From contig NZ_CAMYEZ010000045.1 of assembly GCF_947254915.1 (NCBI RefSeq), positions 1-14,467 of the forward strand: a DNA stretch of 14,467 bases, given 5' to 3'. Below, piece after piece: positions 6,228-14,406 of this stretch (its first letter is position 1; the number at the start of each line of letters is the position of its first letter). The position numbers and the translations under genes were made by a program. Below the pieces are notes generated by a model that searched no databases, was not told the origin of the DNA, and saw only the letters and a list, made by a program, of their open reading frames with translations. Origin of the DNA: an uncultured Porphyromonas sp. (lineage in GTDB: Bacteria; Bacteroidota; Bacteroidia; Bacteroidales; Porphyromonadaceae).

Positions 6228-7316
6228 ATGAATAGCTTCGGACGCAAGCTGCGACTGACCACCTTTGGGGAGTCGCACGGAGTCGCATTGGGGGGTGTCC
6301 TCGATGGTATGCCTGCGGGCTTCCTGATAGATAGGGCGGCTGTGCAACGCTTTGTCGACTTGCGTCGTCCAGGCTATTCACGATCTACGACAAAACGCCG
6401 AGAGCCAGACGAAGTGGTCTGGCTCTCAGGCTTGACTGACGAGTGGCGGACGCTGGGTAGTCCGATAGCCTTCGTGATACAAAACAAAGATGCTCGCTCG
6501 CAGGACTACGCCACCGCTACGAGCTTGGGCGGAAAGCCCTTTAGAGCAAATCATGCCGACCTGACTTACTGGCTCAAGTATGGTCTAGAGCCTCAGCCTG
6601 GTGGCGGTCGGTCTAGTGGTCGCGAGACGGTCGCTCGTGTGGTGGCGGGAGCCGTTGCTCAGCAATGGTTAGAGCAGGTGTGGGGCGTCACGGTGCAAGC
6701 TTTCATACAGCAGGTGGGCGCTCTGTCACTAGCTGGTGACTACACGACTTATCCGCTAGAACATACTTATGACCACCTCTGCTACTGTCCCGATGCGACG
6801 CTAGATGAGGAGATAGCCACCTACCTAGCCAAGATACGAGCCGATCGTGATAGCGTGGGCGGTGTCGTGGGGTGCGTGGTACGTGGTATGCCGGCTGGCG
6901 TGGGCGAGCCGATCTTTGACCGCATACCAGCCTTGCTGAGTTATGCCGTGATGAGCATTCCGGGGAGTCGCGCCTTTGCCTTTGGGGATGGCTTTGACCT
7001 AGCGGGGCAACGGGGTAGCGCCGTGCTTGACGAATTGCTCGCGATGAGCGATGAGGGCACGGTAACCTTCGGAAGTAATCACAATGGCGGTGCACTCGGC
7101 GGGATCACAACGGGACAGGACTTGAGCCTGAGCGTAGCGTTTAAGCCGACCCCAACGATAGCTCGTCCGCAACAGACGCTCACGACTGAGGGCGAGCGCG
7201 TGACACACACCTTCATGGGGCGTCACGACCCGTGCATAGCACTACGGGCGGTGCCTGTCGTGCAGTCGATGGTGGCGCTGACTCTGGCGGATCTACTGGT
7301 TGCTCTCAGCGATTAG
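6228..7316 (+). CDS. aroC: Chorismate synthase
   Basis: Converts 5-enolpyruvylshikimate-3-phosphate to chorismate, the last shikimate-pathway step, using reduced FMN. The length of 362 residues is normal. Signature 1, GESHG, is at residues 14-18. Signature 2 is at about 127-142 (GRSSGRETVARVVAGA). NHAD with His109 matches the conserved active-site histidine region. The C-terminal signature GRHDPC starts at residue 331 and continues into AVPVVQ, where PVVE is more usual. The product feeds aromatic amino acids, folate and menaquinone. It sits behind slyD, and its last 24 bases overlap the 3' end of the convergent hemG gene, leaving no room for an intergenic terminator. Confidence 0.96.
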   Translation: MNSFGRKLRLTTFGESHGVALGGVLDGMPAGFLIDRAAVQRFVDLRRPGYSRSTTKRREPDEVVWLSGLTDEWRTLGSPIAFVIQNKDARSQDYATATSLGGKPFRANHADLTYWLKYGLEPQPGGGRSSGRETVARVVAGAVAQQWLEQVWGVTVQAFIQQVGALSLAGDYTTYPLEHTYDHLCYCPDATLDEEIATYLAKIRADRDSVGGVVGCVVRGMPAGVGEPIFDRIPALLSYAVMSIPGSRAFAFGDGFDLAGQRGSAVLDELLAMSDEGTVTFGSNHNGGALGGITTGQDLSLSVAFKPTPTIARPQQTLTTEGERVTHTFMGRHDPCIALRAVPVVQSMVALTLADLLVALSD

Positions 7317-8666
7317 CTGCTGGGCAATTTGCGTCGCCTGCGTGATGCGGTTCGCCATACCGATGCCGTCTCGACAATTCCCCGCAATGATGAGTCCAGG
7401 GTAGCGACGCTCTATCTCAGCAATGGCAGCGTAGCGCTTCTCACTATCGGCACCGTACTGCGGGATCGCATGGCGGTGGCGCGAGATATGCACCATATTG
7501 GGGACGATGCGTGGATCGATGCGGAGCACTTTGTAAAGGTCTCGGAGCGCGAGCGCACGTACCGTCTCATCGTCCTGATCGATCAAGTCGGGGTAGCGTG
7601 TCCCGCCCATGAAGATGCTGTAGAGAACTCCCTCAGCAGTCGGAGTTCGGTCGGCAAAGCAGTCCGACGGAAAGAGAACACCGAGGATATCCACTGGCTC
7701 TGACGAAGGCATGAGCGCACCGAAGCCACGATAGTTGCTGACCTTACGGTCAAAGCCGACAGCCACCTCCACGATCGGCGCATAGTAGAGACTGGTAATG
7801 GGAGATAAGAGTTCGTCGGGGAGCGTCTCTCCGAGGAAGCTCGCCAAGGTGTGTGCGCCTACGGTAGAGACCACGCGCTCGGCTGGGACTTCGTGGAGCT
7901 CTCCGCCTTGCTGGTAGGTGACGAGCCAGTCGCCCGCTGCGCCCTGTCGGACCGATGTGACGGTGGCACCAGTGAGGATATTGTCTGTGCCGATCTGCTC
8001 GACCATTTCGTGGATCATCGTCTCCAGTCCTTGGCGTGCTGAGTAGACCTCTTTGGTGGCTAGGCGGTCACGGTCGCTCTTAGGCTCTTTGGCTTTTGCC
8101 ATAGCTCCACGAATGAAGCTCCCGTACTCCTGCTCTAGGTTGTAAAGCTTGGGGAGTGCGTGGCGGGTCTCCAGCTTCATCGGATCACCAGCGTAGATGC
8201 CCCCTATGAAGGGGTCGACGGCATACTGCAGGAAGCTCTTGCCGAGGCGACGACGAGCCAGGGATCCGACAGATTCGTAGGGATCGTTGCCTTTCTTGCG
8301 CCACGGCTCGCCTAGCAAACGGAACTTATCGCCCAGCGTGAAGAGCGGTGTCGTGAGCCCGCTCCAAGGTCCCGAGGGGAGGCGGTGAAGCTTTCCTTTC
8401 TTATAAATGTATCGGCAGTTGCCCTCTGGCGTGGCGGCTTCGTAGCCTGAGGGGAGAAGGGCAAAGAGCTCGGCAACTTCGGGGAAAGAGATCGCCCCTG
8501 TGTTAGGTCCCGTTTCGAAGGTGTAGCCTCCTTCTCGCAAAGTGCGGATTTGTCCACCAGCCCGCTCCGCCTCCTCGAGGACGAGGACGGACAATCCTGC
8601 TTTCCGTAGGTAGAGTGCCGTGGTGAGACCTGTGATACCAGCGCCAATGACTATCGTCTGTTTCAT
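7293..8666 (-). CDS. hemG: Protoporphyrinogen oxidase, HemY-type flavoprotein
   Basis: A 457-residue FAD enzyme that oxidises protoporphyrinogen (possibly coproporphyrinogen) near the end of heme synthesis. The N-terminal dinucleotide-binding motif GAGITG is at residues 8-13, followed by GGQIRT at 37-42 and ETGPNT at 51-56. The C-terminal FAD-contact segment NCRDGIGMANR is near 433-443. This is the amine-oxidase-like fold, not the flavodoxin-like E. coli HemG, although hemG is the symbol often used in Bacteroidota. P. gingivalis is known to lack early heme-synthesis steps while keeping late ones, so this may serve conversion of scavenged precursors. It starts 12 bases after bioA ends, suggesting cotranscription with the biotin genes. 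The 3' end overlaps aroC. Confidence 0.92.
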   Translation of the reverse strand: MKQTIVIGAGITGLTTALYLRKAGLSVLVLEEAERAGGQIRTLREGGYTFETGPNTGAISFPEVAELFALLPSGYEAATPEGNCRYIYKKGKLHRLPSGPWSGLTTPLFTLGDKFRLLGEPWRKKGNDPYESVGSLARRRLGKSFLQYAVDPFIGGIYAGDPMKLETRHALPKLYNLEQEYGSFIRGAMAKAKEPKSDRDRLATKEVYSARQGLETMIHEMVEQIGTDNILTGATVTSVRQGAAGDWLVTYQQGGELHEVPAERVVSTVGAHTLASFLGETLPDELLSPITSLYYAPIVEVAVGFDRKVSNYRGFGALMPSSEPVDILGVLFPSDCFADRTPTAEGVLYSIFMGGTRYPDLIDQDDETVRALALRDLYKVLRIDPRIVPNMVHISRHRHAIPQYGADSEKRYAAIAEIERRYPGLIIAGNCRDGIGMANRITQATQIAQQLIAESNQ

Positions 8667-8678
8667 ACTGCGTGACTG

Positions 8679-9992
8679 TTATCGTGATTGTCTAGCGACC
8701 ATCTCCTGGACGACTGTGAGCAGGCCAGCGGTGAGGCGGGAGAGGTCGTCGGGTTGGATGATGTATGGGGGCATGATGTAGCAGAGCCGGCCGAAGGGTC
8801 GTACCCAGATGCCGAGCTCTACGAAGCGGCGCTGCATGAAGGCCATATCGACTGGCTCGTCTAGCTCGATCACGCCGATAGTGCCGAGGACGCGCACCTC
8901 GGTGACCCCAGTGAAAGTGCTGGCAGGTGCTAGCTCTCGCTTCAGTTGCGCCTCGATCCGGGCGACACGCTCTAGCGTTGGTTCACGCTGCAGGAGCTGC
9001 AGACTGGCGAGAGCTACGGAGCAGGCCAGAGGGTTGGCCATAAAGGTGGGACCGTGCATAAAGCAACCCGCCTCGCCACGGCAAACGGTCTCAGCAACGC
9101 GCTGCGTCGTGACAATGGCGGAGAGGGTCATATAGCCTCCCGTGAGTGCCTTGCCGAGGGTGACGATGTCGGGCAGGACGCCCGCATGCTCCATCGCAAA
9201 CATACGTCCCGTACGTCCGAATCCTGTGGCTATCTCGTCGAAGATGAGCAACACGCCATACTGATCGCACAGCTTGCGCGCCTCCACGAGGTAGTTGGGA
9301 TGGTAAAAGTACATACCGCCAGCTCCCTGCACGATGGGCTCTAGGATGAGCGCTGCGATCTGTTCGCCGTGCTGAGCGAGCACTTGGCGGAGTGGCTCCA
9401 TAGCGTCGTCGCGCCATGGCTCGCCCCACTTGACGGAGGGCGGTGCGAGGAAGTGTTGCTGCGGAAGGGCCGTGCCGAAGATACTGTGCATTCCGGTGAC
9501 GGGGTCGCAGACGCTCATGGCGTGCCACGTGTCGCCGTGGTAGCCTCGACGAATGGTGACGAAGTGGTCACGCTGCGTCTCACCGAGGGACTGCTGATAC
9601 TGGATCGCCATCTTGAGCGCTACCTCGACAGCGACCGAACCACTGTCGGCATAGAAGATCCAATCGAAGCCTTCGGGGAGCATCTTCAGGAGTTCCTCGC
9701 CTAGAGCTATGGCAGGTTGATGCGTTAGCCCGCCAAACATAACGTGGCTCATCTTCCCTATCTGCGTCTCCACGGCAGCATTGAGCGCAGGGTGGTTGTA
9801 CCCATGCACAGCGCACCACCAGGAGCTCATGCCGTCGATCAGCTCTGTGCCGTCGGCTAGGTAGATGCGCACCCCCTCGGCGTGCGATACGGGGTAGACT
9901 GGTAGCGGATCTTCGGTAGAAGTGTAGGGATGCCACAGGTGCTTGCGGTCCCACGCTAAGGCTTGCTGGACTGTTGGGTCGTATGGCTTCAT
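8679..9992 (-). CDS. bioA: Adenosylmethionine-8-amino-7-oxononanoate aminotransferase
   Basis: A PLP-dependent transaminase that turns 8-amino-7-oxononanoate (KAPA) into 7,8-diaminopelargonate using S-adenosylmethionine as amino donor, the antepenultimate biotin step. The length of 437 residues is normal. Family hallmarks are HPYTS with Tyr23, the tryptophan pair at 58-59 (SSWWCAVHGYNHP), the GYHGDT loop with Tyr151, Asp252 in FDEIATGFGRTG and the PLP-binding Lys281 in LGKALTGG. These separate it from ornithine and GABA aminotransferases. Its ATG lies 3 bases after the bioB stop, and hemG follows 12 bases on, so these three are likely one transcript. bioC, bioD and bioF are not in the window and must lie elsewhere if the pathway is complete. 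Confidence 0.96.
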   Translation of the reverse strand: MKPYDPTVQQALAWDRKHLWHPYTSTEDPLPVYPVSHAEGVRIYLADGTELIDGMSSWWCAVHGYNHPALNAAVETQIGKMSHVMFGGLTHQPAIALGEELLKMLPEGFDWIFYADSGSVAVEVALKMAIQYQQSLGETQRDHFVTIRRGYHGDTWHAMSVCDPVTGMHSIFGTALPQQHFLAPPSVKWGEPWRDDAMEPLRQVLAQHGEQIAALILEPIVQGAGGMYFYHPNYLVEARKLCDQYGVLLIFDEIATGFGRTGRMFAMEHAGVLPDIVTLGKALTGGYMTLSAIVTTQRVAETVCRGEAGCFMHGPTFMANPLACSVALASLQLLQREPTLERVARIEAQLKRELAPASTFTGVTEVRVLGTIGVIELDEPVDMAFMQRRFVELGIWVRPFGRLCYIMPPYIIQPDDLSRLTAGLLTVVQEMVARQSR

Positions 9993-9995
9993 AGG

Positions 9996-11006
9996 TTAAG
10001 CGGTTTCTTCGGTACGCCAGTCCTTTTCGTTGGTATTGCGATAGCCCATCTCGGCGATGAGCTGCATATCTTCGCGAGCTTGCATGCCACTGGTCGTCAG
10101 CATGTCGCCTGTGATGGCACTATTGATGCCGATGTACATAGCTTGTCTCATCACCTCTGGCGAAAGCCTCAGCCGTCCTCCACTAAAGCGCAGGAAAGCT
10201 GTCGGATTGATCAGACGAAAGAGTGCTACCGTGCGTAGATACTCCTCGTCTGTCAGGCGAGGCTCCTTGGCGAGTGGCGTGCCAGCGATCGGCTGGAGTA
10301 TGTTAATAGGTATAGAGCGTATGGCGAGCGAACGCAGATAGCAGGCGAATTCGATGCGCTGTGCCATCGTCTCGCCCATGCCGATGATACCTCCCGAGCA
10401 AACCTGCAGTCCTACCTCCCGAGCCCAGCGAATGGTCTGCTCTTTCTCCGCCTGCGTGTGAGTCGTGCAGAGCTTGGGGAAGTGCGACGGAGCGCTCTCC
10501 ATATTGCAGTGATAGGTGGTGACGCCCGCCTCGTGAAGGCGTCGGAGTTGCTCCTTCGTCAGTAGTCCCATAGAGGCGCAAAGCTTGATATCGCTCGCCT
10601 GACGCATCGCCTCGTAGTGCTGAGCGATCCGCTCTATCTCCCGATCACTCTGTCCTCGTCCACTAGCCACGAGTGCTATGCGCCCGATGCCTGCCTCGCG
10701 ATTGGCTCGTGACTCAGCCACGCACGGCTCGACATCGAGTAGCGGATAGGCCTCCGCCTGCGTATGATAGTGAGCACTCTGAGCGCACCAGTGACAGTCC
10801 TCCGAGCAATGCCCGCTCTTGACATTGATGATCGAGCAAGTGTCGAAGGCGTCTCCCATACAGTGGCGCGTCACACGGTGCGCCGCCTCATAGAGCGCCT
10901 CCGAGTCGGCCTGCTGCGCCAAGTCCAGCGCTTCTTCCTGGGTCACCTCCACAGGTTCTGAAGAGCAGAGAGAGGTAACGATGTCTGATAAAGGTCTCAT
11001 GAGCAT
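9996..11006 (-). CDS. bioB: Biotin synthase, probably the anaerobe (Type II) form
   Basis: A radical SAM enzyme that inserts sulfur into dethiobiotin to form biotin. It has 336 residues, with the radical SAM cysteines C67, C71 and C74 in CSEDCHWC. Against E. coli BioB, recalled and aligned by eye, two auxiliary-cluster cysteines are kept: C143 (KLCASMG) and C203 (VCSGG). The first, E. coli C97 in RFCMGAA, is replaced by Ala111 in RIALVAS. Two extra cysteines occur, C167 in YHCNMES where E. coli has His and C180 in KLCTTH where E. coli has Ile. R273 (FLRFSGGR) keeps the E. coli Arg260 position. Four cysteines would suit a four-iron auxiliary cluster, as reported for Type II BioB of obligate anaerobes; that assignment is my inference. 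The start MLM leaves a choice of Met1 or Met3. First gene of the bioB-bioA-hemG run. Confidence 0.95.
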   Translation of the reverse strand: MLMRPLSDIVTSLCSSEPVEVTQEEALDLAQQADSEALYEAAHRVTRHCMGDAFDTCSIINVKSGHCSEDCHWCAQSAHYHTQAEAYPLLDVEPCVAESRANREAGIGRIALVASGRGQSDREIERIAQHYEAMRQASDIKLCASMGLLTKEQLRRLHEAGVTTYHCNMESAPSHFPKLCTTHTQAEKEQTIRWAREVGLQVCSGGIIGMGETMAQRIEFACYLRSLAIRSIPINILQPIAGTPLAKEPRLTDEEYLRTVALFRLINPTAFLRFSGGRLRLSPEVMRQAMYIGINSAITGDMLTTSGMQAREDMQLIAEMGYRNTNEKDWRTEETA

Positions 11007-11030
11007 TCTATTGCATGTCTATAATTGAAT

Positions 11031-11078
11031 GGACGCATCGCCCACCCCTTGCTTAGTAAAGGAGTCTGCGATACGTCC
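11031..11078. other. Long imperfect hairpin upstream of bioB
   Basis: GGACGCATCGC (11031-11041) and GCGATACGTCC (11068-11078) are inverted repeats with one mismatch over 11 bases. Inside the 26-base loop CCTT (11047-11050) can pair with AAGG (11059-11062). It would lie in the RNA leader 25 bases before the bioB start on the minus strand. There is no U run after it on that strand, so it does not look like a standard terminator. It may be a leader structure, processing site or protein-binding site, or a remnant mobile palindrome. Confidence 0.5.
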
Positions 11079-11101
11079 ATCGTTATTGGTGGAGAATTGA
11101 T

Positions 11102-11123
11102 ACAGTCTTTTGTTGGAGACTGT
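11102..11123 (-). terminator. Possible terminator hairpin after the POT transporter gene
   Basis: ACAGTCT (11102-11108) and AGACTGT (11117-11123) form a perfect 7-base stem around an 8-base loop, and the stem extends by about four more pairs if one bulge is allowed. It starts 21 bases past the transporter stop codon on the minus strand. No clear U tract follows, so termination may be partial and bioB could receive read-through. Confidence 0.45.
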
Positions 11124-11143
11124 TATCTCATAGTACAGCCTCT

Positions 11144-13183
11144 TTAGTCAGCCGTAGCGCGCTCGAGTCGCTTCATAACAGCAAATATAAAGGCAGCTGA
11201 GAGGAGACAGCAGATGATTAGCACGCCCCAGAACCAGCCCATAGGCATCTTGTCCCAGAGAGAGCCCATCACGCCGACAAGCAGGTTACCTATAGCGGTT
11301 GCTGCAAGCCATCCACCCTGCATAAGACCAGCGTACTGTGGAGGAGCTACCTTAGAGACGAAGGAGAGACCCATCGGGCTAAGGAAGAGCTCAGCAAGTG
11401 TCAGCACGAAGTAAGTACCGATCAGCCAATTAGGTGATACGAGCGTATCACTGGTACCATGGATATGAGCAGGAGCGGGTAGTGCGTACATGATCGTTGG
11501 GATCAGTAGCACGCAGAATCCGACAGCTGCTAGGAGCATACCGATACCTATCTTGCGAGGAGCTGAGGGCTCCTTACCACGATTGGCCAGGTAACCAAAG
11601 AGTCCTACCGTGACAGGAGTTAGCAGGATGATGAAGAATGGATTGAACTGCTGGAAGATCTGAGGTGTAATGTTTCTCAGAGCATCAGCGATAGGCTTGA
11701 TGTCTACAAAGTATCCACCAGCGAGACCAGCGATACCTAACACGACGAGGATTAAGCCTGTCTTGACATTCTTCTTACCGCCCAGTAGCCCGAAGGTAGA
11801 GAGGTAGATACCATACATAAAGCAGATGAAAGGTATCAGCATCAGTAGACTAAACGGCATATAGCCCGCAGCGTCTACACGTGATACGGTATAGTCTCGT
11901 GCGAAGAAGGTCATCGTCAAACCGTTCTGGTGGAAAGCCATCCAGAAGAAGATCACAACGAAGAAGACCAGTCCTAGTGCGATGAGACGCTCCTTAACCT
12001 CAGCCTTAGACATCTCGACGACATGCGCTGAGCTGTCGCCCTGTGCTGCCATAGCCTTAGCTTGCTTGACGGTTACGTCTGCTGCCTTCCAGGTCTTACG
12101 ACAGAGTACGAAGACCAAGATAGATATGATCAAGCTGATACAAGCTACAAAGAACGAGAGACTATAAGACTGTGACAAGGTCGTCGACACATAGTGCTCA
12201 CCGAAGGCACGCTCGAAGCTTAACTCTTGAGCTGCTTCACCTCTGTCTTCACGCTCCGCATTGAGTTTACTGTTTAGATCAGCCGTCCACTCAGCTGGGA
12301 TCTGCAGCATAGCCACGCGCTCATTGATAGCAAATTTGGCTGGTTCGTCCTTAGTATTGCGACTGATGAGGATCTCATGGTCGGCATCTGTGATCTGCAG
12401 TTGAGGATCACTCACGAGCCCAGCTTTAGTATACTGGCGGAGAGCTGCTATACGTAGGTCGTGAAGAACTTGCGCCTCGTCTTCGGGGAACATGACGCCA
12501 GCCTTCTTCTTAGCAGCTGTAACCTTTTGACTCTGCTCTTCAGCCGTCAGCTGAGCATACTCAGGGTGCTTAGCTTGTAACTCTGCGATAAAGGCATCGG
12601 CATCAACTGTTTCATCGTTGAGCTTATTGTAGTTTGCGGGAATGGTTGCATCGTAGAAGTAGTTCTCCTTAGCTAGTACATTGTTCGTAATCCAGTTACC
12701 CATGCTAGGAGCAAAGAAGGCACCAATATTGATGAACATGTAGAAGATGGAGAACGCCATATCACGTCCTTTAGAGAACCGAGGATCATCATATATCTTA
12801 CCCACGAGTGCCTGTAGGTTACCCTTAAAGAGTCCCGTACCAGCAGCAATCAGGAAGAGGGACAAGAGCATGATCGTGATACCAGCAGCTCCAGCACCAA
12901 AAGGTAGCCCTAAGAGTAGGTAACCAGCGAACATGATCGTGACACCAGCAAAGATGGTCTTACCATATCCGAGCCATTTATCAGCTATGATACCACCGAA
13001 GATTGGGAGGAAGTAGACCAGCGCTAGGAAGGTTCCATATAGCATACTAGTCGTTGCCGAGGAGAAGCCGAACTTCGCCTGTAGGTAGAGCGTCAATATG
13101 GCTAGCATCGTATAGTAGCCGAAACGCTCTCCCATGTTCGTTAGGGCTAATACGATAAGCCCCTTGGGGTGTTTATTTTCCAT
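11144..13183 (-). CDS. POT/PTR2 family proton-coupled peptide transporter
   Basis: A 679-residue inner-membrane transporter of the major facilitator superfamily that takes up di- and tripeptides with protons. Signature 1 is around residues 63-80 (GGIIADKWLGYGK) and signature 2 around 147-156 (FYMFINIGAF). The first helix carries NMGERF (16-21), so Glu19 and Arg20 are kept but the first Glu of the family ExxER motif is Asn16. Residues 169-335 are a hydrophilic, charged insertion between the helices before residue 168 and those resuming at about 340; ordinary bacterial POTs are near 450-500 residues. Multiple membrane helices follow to the C-terminus. Peptide uptake fits a peptide-fermenting, asaccharolytic anaerobe. 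The upstream lipoprotein gene ends 39 bases away, and no consensus promoter lies between. Confidence 0.9.
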   Translation of the reverse strand: MENKHPKGLIVLALTNMGERFGYYTMLAILTLYLQAKFGFSSATTSMLYGTFLALVYFLPIFGGIIADKWLGYGKTIFAGVTIMFAGYLLLGLPFGAGAAGITIMLLSLFLIAAGTGLFKGNLQALVGKIYDDPRFSKGRDMAFSIFYMFINIGAFFAPSMGNWITNNVLAKENYFYDATIPANYNKLNDETVDADAFIAELQAKHPEYAQLTAEEQSQKVTAAKKKAGVMFPEDEAQVLHDLRIAALRQYTKAGLVSDPQLQITDADHEILISRNTKDEPAKFAINERVAMLQIPAEWTADLNSKLNAEREDRGEAAQELSFERAFGEHYVSTTLSQSYSLSFFVACISLIISILVFVLCRKTWKAADVTVKQAKAMAAQGDSSAHVVEMSKAEVKERLIALGLVFFVVIFFWMAFHQNGLTMTFFARDYTVSRVDAAGYMPFSLLMLIPFICFMYGIYLSTFGLLGGKKNVKTGLILVVLGIAGLAGGYFVDIKPIADALRNITPQIFQQFNPFFIILLTPVTVGLFGYLANRGKEPSAPRKIGIGMLLAAVGFCVLLIPTIMYALPAPAHIHGTSDTLVSPNWLIGTYFVLTLAELFLSPMGLSFVSKVAPPQYAGLMQGGWLAATAIGNLLVGVMGSLWDKMPMGWFWGVLIICCLLSAAFIFAVMKRLERATAD

Positions 13184-13222
13184 ATGAATGGTTCGTTTAT
13201 AGATTAGTATTTTTCAAGTTAT

Positions 13223-14332
13223 TCATTGCCGAGGTAGCTCGATCAGCTCGATAGAGCCACTCGTCAGGTCAAAGTAGATCGTGTAGGGGAGCTGTCCTAG
13301 CTTGTCTGCGCCTAGCTTGTGCTCTAGGAGTGCTGGGCGTCCCCACTGCGCTACTGAGAACTCTAGCGTGACCGCCTGACTGCGCCCTGGGAGCTGTAGA
13401 GAGACACGTGCTCGCCCTGGCTCGATGTAGCGGAGAGCCTTACTCTTGATCAACTTATGTAGCTCCGATTCGCTCAGTGGCGCAGGGCGATTCAGCGCTT
13501 TGACATCTATATAGATAGGAGCTCCAGAGAGATCCTCCTTGTCAACCAAACCATACTGCGGAGCGAAGCGAGCTACCACCTGCTGCGTGGCTGGCTCCGT
13601 GATCGGCACATCTACCACCTCCTCATAGTATCGTCTCGTAGTACGACCTGCGAAGAGCGCTTGCAGTGCTGCCAGCTCCTTGTCAAGCCCGTCTAGAACC
13701 ATCTTGAGCGCAGGGCCATCGCATGGCATCGTCTCGACTTGACCCGATAGTAGCTCCACACGTCGCTCCCGTAGCTCGAAGAGCCTATTTGCCGCCACCT
13801 CCGCCTGCTTGGCACGTGAGGTCGCTAGGGCATACTCTTGAGGCAAAGCCTGACTAGCCTCCTGACTGGCCACCGCCTTAGGGTAGTCAGCTAGGTAGTC
13901 GGTTGTAGCGGGCTGGTACGCCTTGCCGTGGAGTGAATAAAGCAATCCATCGGGTGTCAGAGAGGCCAACTGCTCGACGGAAGGCAGCGCTACCGACTCA
14001 ATCAGGAAGCCCTGCGCCTTATCCGGGACCCCGTGAGCGTGCATCGCGACACGCTCTATCTGGTAGCGCGTCGCAGGCTGCGTCGGATAGTTCTCACCCA
14101 AGTAGCGAGAGGCGTAAGCGACTAGAGGGCCTGGCTCAAACAGCTCCTCCGAGAGGACAAAGTGTATGCGTAGTTGTGTCTTCGGTAGATAATAAACGAC
14201 CCCGCTCGTAGGCTGATCGTCAGCCACGTACGGAGTCACAGTCGCCTGACGACTAGCGCAGCTCGTGAGCCACACCATCGTCATCGCAAGCGCCCATATA
14301 GTTAGTCGGCTAGGGGTCTTATGTCTGTGCAT
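13223..14332 (-). CDS. DUF4831-like lipoprotein of unknown function
   Basis: A 369-residue predicted lipoprotein. The N-terminus is basic (MHRHK), then hydrophobic, ending in a lipobox LTSC with Cys25 as the lipidated residue. The residues after it (ASRQATV) lack the acidic run of the Bacteroidota surface-export signal, so a periplasm-facing position is likelier. The mature part begins with GVVYYLPKTQLRI and then AYASRYLGENYP, which resembles the Bacteroidota family DUF4831 from memory. The middle (about 150-235) is rich in Ala, Gln, Glu, Leu and Arg and probably helical. The C-terminal part contains a repeated-looking beta-rich section (GAPIYIDVKAL, YTIYFDL). No enzymatic motif is visible and I assign no function. 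It is the likely first gene of a unit with the peptide transporter, 39 bases downstream. Confidence 0.8.
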   Translation of the reverse strand: MHRHKTPSRLTIWALAMTMVWLTSCASRQATVTPYVADDQPTSGVVYYLPKTQLRIHFVLSEELFEPGPLVAYASRYLGENYPTQPATRYQIERVAMHAHGVPDKAQGFLIESVALPSVEQLASLTPDGLLYSLHGKAYQPATTDYLADYPKAVASQEASQALPQEYALATSRAKQAEVAANRLFELRERRVELLSGQVETMPCDGPALKMVLDGLDKELAALQALFAGRTTRRYYEEVVDVPITEPATQQVVARFAPQYGLVDKEDLSGAPIYIDVKALNRPAPLSESELHKLIKSKALRYIEPGRARVSLQLPGRSQAVTLEFSVAQWGRPALLEHKLGADKLGQLPYTIYFDLTSGSIELIELPRQ

Positions 14333-14360
14333 AATCTACCAATGAAAAATAGACTTGCGA

Positions 14361-14368
14361 CAAAGATA
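14361..14368 (-). promoter_or_regulatory. -7 promoter box of the DUF4831 lipoprotein gene
   Basis: On the minus strand this reads TATCTTTG, a full match to TAnnTTTG, 28 bases before the ATG at 14332. No TTTG lies at the usual 19-21 base distance, so the -33 element is weak or absent, as for upp. Confidence 0.5.
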
Positions 14369-14375
14369 CGAAAAA

Positions 14376-14406
14376 GAAGTTAGAGCTTAGAGATTAGAAG
14401 TTAGAG
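14376..14406. repeat. Short degenerate repeat, GAAGTTAGAG type
   Basis: GAAGTTAGAG occurs at 14376-14385 and again at 14397-14406, 21 bases apart, with related TTAGAG-like sequence between them. It is a purine-rich low-complexity tract just upstream of the lipoprotein gene's -7 box. Bases 14407-14467 show nothing I can assign. Confidence 0.55.

Noticed and set aside
6703..7095. 130-codon minus-strand ORF inside aroC
   Set aside because: It has an Arg/His/Pro-rich shadow composition, and aroC carries all its signatures intact across the region.
9091..9528. 145-codon ORF antisense within bioA
   Set aside because: It lies in a shifted frame on the same strand as bioA, is rich in Arg and His as expected of an out-of-frame read of GC-rich DNA, and the bioA frame is fully explained.
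11007..11143. Biotin repressor (BirA) operator or metabolite riboswitch upstream of bioB
   Set aside because: I found no TTGTAAACC-like paired operator halves and no known riboswitch core; only generic hairpins are visible.
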